The translations under genes were made by a program, and so were the position numbers. The notes under the pieces are model-generated. The model had not been told where the DNA came from. It did not search any database and saw only the letters and a program-made list of their open reading frames with translations. Below are positions 5,827 through 10,494 of a stretch of DNA of 10,494 bases, one piece after another. Positions within the stretch are counted from its first letter, which is position 1; each line of letters begins with the position of its first letter. The stretch covers positions 1-10,494 of the forward strand of contig CAJBVU010000226.1 of assembly GCA_903959115.1 (NCBI GenBank). Reading direction: 5' to 3'. The stretch is from an uncultured Bacteroidota bacterium (GTDB lineage: Bacteria; Bacteroidota; Bacteroidia; NS11-12g; UBA955).

Positions 5827-8800
5827 GTGCTTAGAATTCTGAAACGTTGGTTAGTATTGGTTTTTTTGTCGGTTGCTTCAATCGCGCAGGCCACGCACCT
5901 TGTTGGGGGATTTTTGACGTATCGTTATTTGGGCTCCAACGGAAGTAATAGTCAGTATCGGGTTAATATTTATACTTATCGTGATTGTTCGCCTTTGGAT
6001 GGAGGTGTGAAGTTTGATAATGAAGTGGGTTTGTGTGTATACAACGACAATAAAACACTTTACACATCGTACAAAGCAAAGTTGATTTCGGAGAAAAGTG
6101 TCAATCCGGTGGGTAATACAAGCTGCCCAGAAGTAGCAAGAGCTTGTTTGAAGCAGGGTGTTTTTGAGTTGAATATTACGCTTCCCAATTCTACAACGGG
6201 GTATCATTTGAAATGGGAGCGATGCTGCAGGAATACGCAGACCAATTTGATCGATGATAACGGTTCTCCTTTTCAGGGACAGACCTATTACGGATACATT
6301 CCTCCGTCGGCCATTCAGAATAGTTCCCCTTCGTTTTTGGATATGCCGGTGCCATTTATCTGTGCGGGTGAAACAACAACGATACGGAATCGGGTGATCG
6401 ACTTAGATGGGGATTCGCTGAGTTATCGCTTGGTAACGCCTTGGCAGGGTGGTCAGGCCAACTGGGTAGATGTGCTGAATTGCCCAGATCCGATGGCAGT
6501 TTTTGATACAGTTCAGTATGTGGCTGGTTTTAATTCGAAGAAGCCTTTTGGTAGTGGCGGATATGCTTTTGTTGATGCCTTTAACGGGTTAACGACCTAT
6601 ATGGCACCGAGTCCAGGTCGATATGCCGTGGCAATTGAGGTCACCGAATGGCGCAATGGCATCGCGATTTCCTTCGTGCGATTGGATTTGCAGATCATGG
6701 TGATTACCTGTGGGGTGAACAACAAGCCACGATTGAGTTATGAGGGTGGAAGTTCAAATTGGTATGTGGAGGCGGGAGAAACGATATGTAGGAAGGTTTC
6801 GGCCACGGATTTGAAAGATACAAGCGATATTCTTACGTTGAAGGCCTATGGCGATATTTTGTCTGGCACCAATGGTTTCAAAGGAACCAAAGCTACAATG
6901 TCGCCTAGCACCAACAGCGCTCGTAAAAAGGTTGAATCAACTTTTTGTTGGACTCCGGATTGCAATACAAATGCGAAGGTGCCTTACAGGGTGACGTTTG
7001 AGGTGTACGACAATGGTTGTCCATCGAAGTTTGTGAATGAAAACGTGTTGATTTACGTAAAACCATTTGTCCCGGTGGAAACGGTGAAGGGAGCGGTGAA
7101 TTTATGTCAGAACACATTGAATCAGTTGTATGAGGTGAATAAGTACGATGCTTCTCGTCAGTATAAATGGTCTGTAACGGGTGGGGTAATTAGTGGTTCG
7201 GATACGGGCCGGTACGTGAAGGTGAATTGGGGTTCCGCGGCTTCGGGCAAGATTACGATTGGGGTGAAGAATAAGTTTGGGTGTGGCGCGGATATTTCTT
7301 TGAATGTTAATTTGATAGCGGCGCCGGCGAAGCCGGCGCTCGCTGGCCCCGATACGGTTTGTCTAAACCAAACATCTATTTTCACCACGGCCAATCTGCT
7401 GCCTAAATATTCAGTTTCCGTTGTCGGCGGTACGCTAATCACAGCAGCAGTCAATGGTACATCGTATCAAATAAAAATACTTTGGAATAAGCCGGGGAAA
7501 GGTTCGGTGATTTTCTTTGGGACCAATTCCGTGGGATGTAACAGCGTCATTGATACGTTTAACGTGTTTGTGAGTTCTCCTGCTGGCAGCGGTATCATCG
7601 GCCCAGTGAGTGTCTGTCCGAACAATAAAGGCATTCTGTATTCTTTGGATAAGAAATATTACAAGGCCACTTACAGTTGGACGGCAACAGGGGCAACAGC
7701 ATCGAAAAATATTAGCGACACCTTATTTTCTGTAGATTGGGGAGGATTGGGGACGGGTACTTTGAGGGTAATTGTAACGGATCGATTTGGCTGTGTAGAT
7801 ACTGCAAATCTCTCTGTAAAGAAAAATCATGCGCTTACAGGTCAGTCACCTATGGGCCCTGGCAATTTGTGCGAACTTTCAAGTGGCATTGCCTATACGG
7901 TGAATCCGGTTAAGGGTGAATCTTACGCATGGAGCGTTTCGGGTGGAAGTTTATCCGGTGGGTCGGTTGGCAGTTCAATCAAAGTGAATTGGGGGGCGGC
8001 GGGTGCTGCTTGGGTTGGTGTGATTTCCGCGGCCTACGATTCAGTGAGTAAATTGCCTTGTCTATCGCCCTTGAGTAAATTGCCTGTGGTACTGAATGGC
8101 GCGCCTAAATTATCGCCTTTGAATGATGTCGTCCATTGTCAGACCAAAACACCATTGAGCTATTGGACGGGCAAGAATGCGGGAGTTAAAAAGTATGAAT
8201 ACGATTTTTCTGGTTTGAAGGTTACACCCAACGTTTCGGCGGATTCTTCTCAGTGGTTGTTGTTATTAAATCTTGATACATTTGGCACTTTTGTAGCGAA
8301 AATCCGTGCGATTTCACAGACTGGATGTCCGGGGCCATGGGTAACGGCGATTATTACGATCAATGCAAAACCTAAAACGCAGTTGATTTCGGGTTCTGCG
8401 GCGGTTTGCGTTCCAAACATTACGGGTTTTAGTTATGGAATTACGGGTCTACCCAATAGTACGTTTGCTTGGTCGGTTGTTGGAGGTAGCTTTGTTTCTG
8501 CGCCATCGCCTACATCGAGCAGTGTGAATATTGATTGGACATTGAGTGCGCAGCCAGGTTTTGTTCAGGTTATTGAGAGGAGTGATAAGGGTTGTGCGGG
8601 AGATACATTGCGTTTGGAGGTTTTTGTGGACAATAGCAGTTTGGATTTGCGATGGGTGAGTATTGCTCCTCCACCAAGTTCTGACGGGACGATGAATTTG
8701 CGATTTGAGTTATTGAATGGTCCACGGAACGTGGGTAATTTGGATATTGAGCGCCGCCCTGCGGGCGGCGCCACCTTTGCAAAAGTAGGAAGTGTTGCAA

Positions 8801-9459
8801 CCAATGATACTTTCTACTCGGATAATACCATTGCTCCGGATGCTTCGGCGTATGAGTATCGCATCGCGACAAAAAACCTTTGCGGGCAGACCCTTTACAG
8901 CGCGCCACATACTTCCGTGTTGCTCAACGGGGTAAAAACCGGACCCTTTACCATGAACATTACCTTCTCGGGGTATTTAGGTTTTCCAGGCGGTATCGCT
9001 CGATATGAATTGTATCGTTCCTTGCCCGGAAGCAGTGGGTTTCAGTTGTATCAAAACTATACGACACCAACGGCAGATAATTTTAATAATGGACAGGATA
9101 ATTACCAGCAGATTTTTCGAATCAAAGCCTACGAGCAGGGCGGGAATCGGGTGAGTTGGAGCAATGATATCGTCATTAATTTTGAGCCCGTTGTCTTTAT
9201 TCCCGACGCGTTTACACCCAATAACAATGGTAGAAATGAAGTCTTTTTGCCCTATACAGGTGGATTGAAAACGTATATGATGTCGATTTATGATCGATGG
9301 GGTGAGAAAATCTTTGAAACCAATAGCACCACCGAAGGCTGGGATGGTACTGTGGGTGGTAAGTTGGCCATGGAAGGTGTTTACGTTTATCGCCTGCAAT
9401 ATTCGGATTTTAAGAATAAAGAATACAGCAACGTGGGGACACTCCATTTGATTCGTTAA
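5827..9459 (+). CDS. Large secreted multidomain surface protein, type IX secretion (type B C-terminal domain)
   Basis: This 1210-residue protein starts at GTG and has a signal peptide (1-22, cleaved near AQA before THLVGG). Residues 23 to about 296 form the cysteine-containing unit common at the start of Bacteroidota surface proteins: THLVGGFLTYRY, YTYRDC, WERCCRN (130-136) and DLDGDSLSYRL (192-202). A second unit at about 300-412 contains FCWTPDC and YDNGCPSKF. Six PKD-like repeats follow (about 417-936), then two fibronectin-III-like regions (about 937-1120). The end is a gliding-motility-associated/type B sorting domain (about 1123-1210: FIPDAFTPNNNGRNE, YDRWGEKIFET, WDG, GVYVYRLQY). By family knowledge this domain directs export through the type IX system after Sec translocation and often anchors the protein at the surface or releases it. 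No catalytic domain is seen, so adhesion or matrix function is an inference. No PorP/SprF-type partner is adjacent. Two GC-rich palindromes lie inside the gene. It is divergent from the glycosyltransferase. Confidence 0.93.
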   Translation: MLRILKRWLVLVFLSVASIAQATHLVGGFLTYRYLGSNGSNSQYRVNIYTYRDCSPLDGGVKFDNEVGLCVYNDNKTLYTSYKAKLISEKSVNPVGNTSCPEVARACLKQGVFELNITLPNSTTGYHLKWERCCRNTQTNLIDDNGSPFQGQTYYGYIPPSAIQNSSPSFLDMPVPFICAGETTTIRNRVIDLDGDSLSYRLVTPWQGGQANWVDVLNCPDPMAVFDTVQYVAGFNSKKPFGSGGYAFVDAFNGLTTYMAPSPGRYAVAIEVTEWRNGIAISFVRLDLQIMVITCGVNNKPRLSYEGGSSNWYVEAGETICRKVSATDLKDTSDILTLKAYGDILSGTNGFKGTKATMSPSTNSARKKVESTFCWTPDCNTNAKVPYRVTFEVYDNGCPSKFVNENVLIYVKPFVPVETVKGAVNLCQNTLNQLYEVNKYDASRQYKWSVTGGVISGSDTGRYVKVNWGSAASGKITIGVKNKFGCGADISLNVNLIAAPAKPALAGPDTVCLNQTSIFTTANLLPKYSVSVVGGTLITAAVNGTSYQIKILWNKPGKGSVIFFGTNSVGCNSVIDTFNVFVSSPAGSGIIGPVSVCPNNKGILYSLDKKYYKATYSWTATGATASKNISDTLFSVDWGGLGTGTLRVIVTDRFGCVDTANLSVKKNHALTGQSPMGPGNLCELSSGIAYTVNPVKGESYAWSVSGGSLSGGSVGSSIKVNWGAAGAAWVGVISAAYDSVSKLPCLSPLSKLPVVLNGAPKLSPLNDVVHCQTKTPLSYWTGKNAGVKKYEYDFSGLKVTPNVSADSSQWLLLLNLDTFGTFVAKIRAISQTGCPGPWVTAIITINAKPKTQLISGSAAVCVPNITGFSYGITGLPNSTFAWSVVGGSFVSAPSPTSSSVNIDWTLSAQPGFVQVIERSDKGCAGDTLRLEVFVDNSSLDLRWVSIAPPPSSDGTMNLRFELLNGPRNVGNLDIERRPAGGATFAKVGSVATNDTFYSDNTIAPDASAYEYRIATKNLCGQTLYSAPHTSVLLNGVKTGPFTMNITFSGYLGFPGGIARYELYRSLPGSSGFQLYQNYTTPTADNFNNGQDNYQQIFRIKAYEQGGNRVSWSNDIVINFEPVVFIPDAFTPNNNGRNEVFLPYTGGLKTYMMSIYDRWGEKIFETNSTTEGWDGTVGGKLAMEGVYVYRLQYSDFKNKEYSNVGTLHLIR
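7075..8634 (+). repeat. Six tandem PKD-like protein repeats within the surface protein
   Basis: Six units of about 80-87 residues start near residues 417, 502, 587, 673, 761 and 852. The shared pattern is a G-x-x-x-[VL]-C entry, a [YF]xWSV[TS]GG-like strand, a [VI]xWG strand about 20 residues later, and a GC near the end (for example KFGCGAD, SVGCNSV, RFGCVDT, KGCAGDT). Units 1, 3, 4 and 6 keep the pattern well; units 2 and 5 are more diverged. The paired cysteines probably form one disulfide per domain. DNA identity between units is low, so the duplication is old rather than recent. Confidence 0.75.
7317..7344. repeat. GC-rich palindrome with GAA loop inside the surface-protein gene
   Basis: Arms GCGCCGGC (7321-7328) and GCCGGCGC (7332-7339) are perfect inverted copies around a three-base GAA loop. 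AGCG (7317-7320) can pair with CGCT (7341-7344) across a single bulged T, giving 12 potential pairs. The local GC content is far above the rest of this AT-leaning gene. It encodes APAKPAL in the linker between PKD-like repeats 1 and 2. Confidence 0.85.
8751..8771. repeat. GC-rich palindrome with TGC loop inside the surface-protein gene
   Basis: Arms GCGCCGCCC (8751-8759) and GGGCGGCGC (8763-8771) are perfect 9-base inverted copies around a TGC loop, all G or C apart from the loop T. The stretch is translated as RRPAGGA (976-982) in the first fibronectin-III-like region, in a strand that would usually read like ERSADG. Confidence 0.85.
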
Positions 9460-9631
9460 TGGGTTTAATTCAATCAAATAGGCATTAGTTGAGCTCCGAA
9501 AAGAGTTAAAAAACAAAAAATTGAATCGATGAAGTGTATAAAATTCCTTGTGAAAACGAAACGAAATCAACAGAATTGATATATAATTGAAGTAATTTAG
9601 TACTAAGAAAAAAACGAAAAAAATAATAACT

Positions 9632-10396
9632 ATGAGTAGTCCTTTTTTATCAGACAAAGCATTCGATGGGTCACGCGTGGCTTCATACGATGGCGAAATG
9701 ACAGTGAGCGGTACGGTAAACAAAACCATTACCTTGTTCTTGATGATGATCATTCCAGCGGCATTTTTGTGGCTAAAGTTTGATGTTCAAGGTGGTGAAG
9801 GTCAAGAAGGTTTGTCATACGCATTCAACAACGGCTTATCCGGTTACATGTGGGGCGGTTTGATTGTAGGCTTTATTGCTAGCTTGGTGATGATGTTTAA
9901 GCAGGCTTGGGCTCCTTATTTGGCTCCTGTTTATGCAGCAGCGGAAGGTTTGTTCTTGGGCGCTGTTTCTTTGGTGTTTAACACAATGTACGATGGCATC
10001 GTGATGAATGCTGTGGGTATCACTTTGTTGATTTTTGCGGGAATGTTGTTGGCTTACCGTTCTGGTTTGTTGCGCGCAACGCCCATGTTTACCAAAGTAA
10101 TCATGTTCGCCACCATGGGTGTGGGCTTGTTCTACCTAATTACAATGATAATGGGAATGTTTGGTGTGGAGAGTTTTTACTACGGAAGCAGTCCTTTATC
10201 CATTGGTATCTCTGCCTTGATCGCGGGTATTGCCGCTTTCAATTTGATCATGGATTTTGATTTCATCGAAAAACAATCAGCTGCGGGTGCTCCAAAATAC
10301 ATGGAGTGGTTTGCAGGTGTTGCGTTGTTGATGACCTTGGTTTGGTTGTATCTTGAGATTTTGCGCTTATTGGCAAAATTGCAAAGTCGCGATTAA
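9632..10396 (+). CDS. Bax inhibitor-1/YccA family integral membrane protein
   Basis: This 254-residue protein has about seven hydrophobic segments: near 32-47, 72-92, 97-117, 122-141, 154-178, 185-206 and 223-245. The C-terminal part holds the family hallmarks: LIMDFDFIEKQSAAGAPKYM with the acidic pair in the sixth/seventh segment loop, then WLYLEILRLLAKLQSRD at the end. The N-terminus (NPFL-like SSPFLSDKAF, then MTVSGTVNKT) fits the bacterial YccA/Bax-inhibitor subgroup (COG4760-type). Relatives act as pH-sensitive calcium-leak channels or modulate membrane proteases, but the role of this subgroup is not established. It should sit in the inner membrane. A 172-bp AT-rich gap separates it from the surface-protein gene and carries only weak -7-like boxes (TATAATTG at 9582, TAATTTAG at 9593), so it is probably its own transcription unit. 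ATG 9632 follows an A-rich leader without a clear Shine-Dalgarno, which is normal for the phylum. Confidence 0.93.
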   Translation: MSSPFLSDKAFDGSRVASYDGEMTVSGTVNKTITLFLMMIIPAAFLWLKFDVQGGEGQEGLSYAFNNGLSGYMWGGLIVGFIASLVMMFKQAWAPYLAPVYAAAEGLFLGAVSLVFNTMYDGIVMNAVGITLLIFAGMLLAYRSGLLRATPMFTKVIMFATMGVGLFYLITMIMGMFGVESFYYGSSPLSIGISALIAGIAAFNLIMDFDFIEKQSAAGAPKYMEWFAGVALLMTLVWLYLEILRLLAKLQSRD

Positions 10397-10402
10397 TACA
10401 TT

Positions 10403-10494
10403 TTAATCGTCTTCGTACTCCAGTTCCAATTTGGCACTTTGGAGTTCGCTTAAGGCGTGTAATTCTTTGGCGGCCTTGGCGTGTTCAATCCCTA
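10403..10494 (-). CDS. 3' end of an unrecognised gene (29 C-terminal residues)
   Basis: The minus strand is open from the window edge to a TAA at 10405-10403. It encodes a tail rich in Ala, Glu, Lys and Leu (HAKAAKELHALSELQSAKLE) that ends in EYEDD, most likely an amphipathic helix with an acidic end. It converges on the Bax-inhibitor-like gene with only six bases between the stops, so it fits real tail-to-tail gene packing. Too little is visible to name a family. Confidence 0.6.
   Translation of the reverse strand, partial: GIEHAKAAKELHALSELQSAKLELEYEDD

Noticed and set aside
9446..9479. Inverted repeat ATTTGATT / AATCAAAT straddling the stop of the surface-protein gene
   Set aside because: The stem is AT-only apart from one pair, the loop is 18 bases, and there is no T-tract, so it does not qualify as an intrinsic terminator.
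8977..9753. Long minus-strand open frame (258 codons) antisense to the end of the surface-protein gene
   Set aside because: It starts inside the Bax-inhibitor-like gene and runs across the type B sorting domain; both plus-strand genes have clear family motifs, and the antisense translation shows no recognisable domain.
10069..10080. Perfect 12-bp palindrome GTTGCGCGCAAC in the Bax-inhibitor-like gene
   Set aside because: It has no loop, lies on ordinary Leu-Arg-Ala codons in a conserved family position, and lacks the GC-arm plus trinucleotide-loop design of the other palindromes; chance is a sufficient explanation.
1..10494. Search for CRISPR arrays, insertion-sequence ends, attachment sites or riboswitches
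   Set aside because: No regularly spaced direct repeats, no transposase or integrase remnants, no duplicated tRNA 3' end near the CAU tRNA, and no gap long enough for a typical riboswitch were seen.

Overview
The window looks like a chromosomal segment of a member of the Bacteroidota (order not resolvable from this sequence). Four signals point there: a large secreted protein ending in a gliding-motility/type IX secretion (type B) C-terminal domain; a DUF5686 outer-membrane protein with a carboxypeptidase-regulatory-like N-terminus; a tRNA gene preceded by TTG-N20-TATTTTTG, which matches the Bacteroidota primary-sigma consensus (TTG...TAnnTTTG); and a general lack of strong Shine-Dalgarno sites. 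No mobile element, CRISPR array, phage gene or toxin/defence cassette is visible. It reads as ordinary envelope and housekeeping content.

Layout. From the left edge to about 5.74 kb everything is on the minus strand: the 5' part of a secreted alpha/beta hydrolase whose C-terminal end lies beyond base 1; a DUF5686 outer-membrane protein (1759-4422); a symmetrical intrinsic terminator (4491-4520); a tRNA with anticodon CAU (4527-4600) with its own promoter; and a family 9 glycosyltransferase (4664-5737). An 89-bp divergent intergenic region then separates these from plus-strand genes: a 1210-residue multidomain surface protein with a GTG start (5827-9459) and a small Bax-inhibitor-1/YccA-type membrane protein (9632-10396). 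The last 92 bases hold the 3' end of an unrecognised minus-strand gene converging on it. No gene-free stretch exceeds about 170 bases.

How the genes relate. Most products belong to the cell envelope: a periplasmic or lipid-side hydrolase, an outer-membrane barrel, a sugar transferase for a surface glycan, an adhesin-like exported protein and an inner-membrane protein. They are separately spaced with no translational coupling, so they look like independent transcription units sharing a neighbourhood rather than one pathway operon.

Most unusual are very GC-rich, perfect DNA palindromes with trinucleotide loops inside coding sequence. Two are in the large surface-protein gene (7317-7344 and 8751-8771), and a shorter one with the same CCTGCGG centre is in the hydrolase (971-987). 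Also worth a look are the paired four-cysteine clusters at both ends of the glycosyltransferase and the start-codon choices at 4422 and 5827. I found no convincing undescribed multi-gene system.
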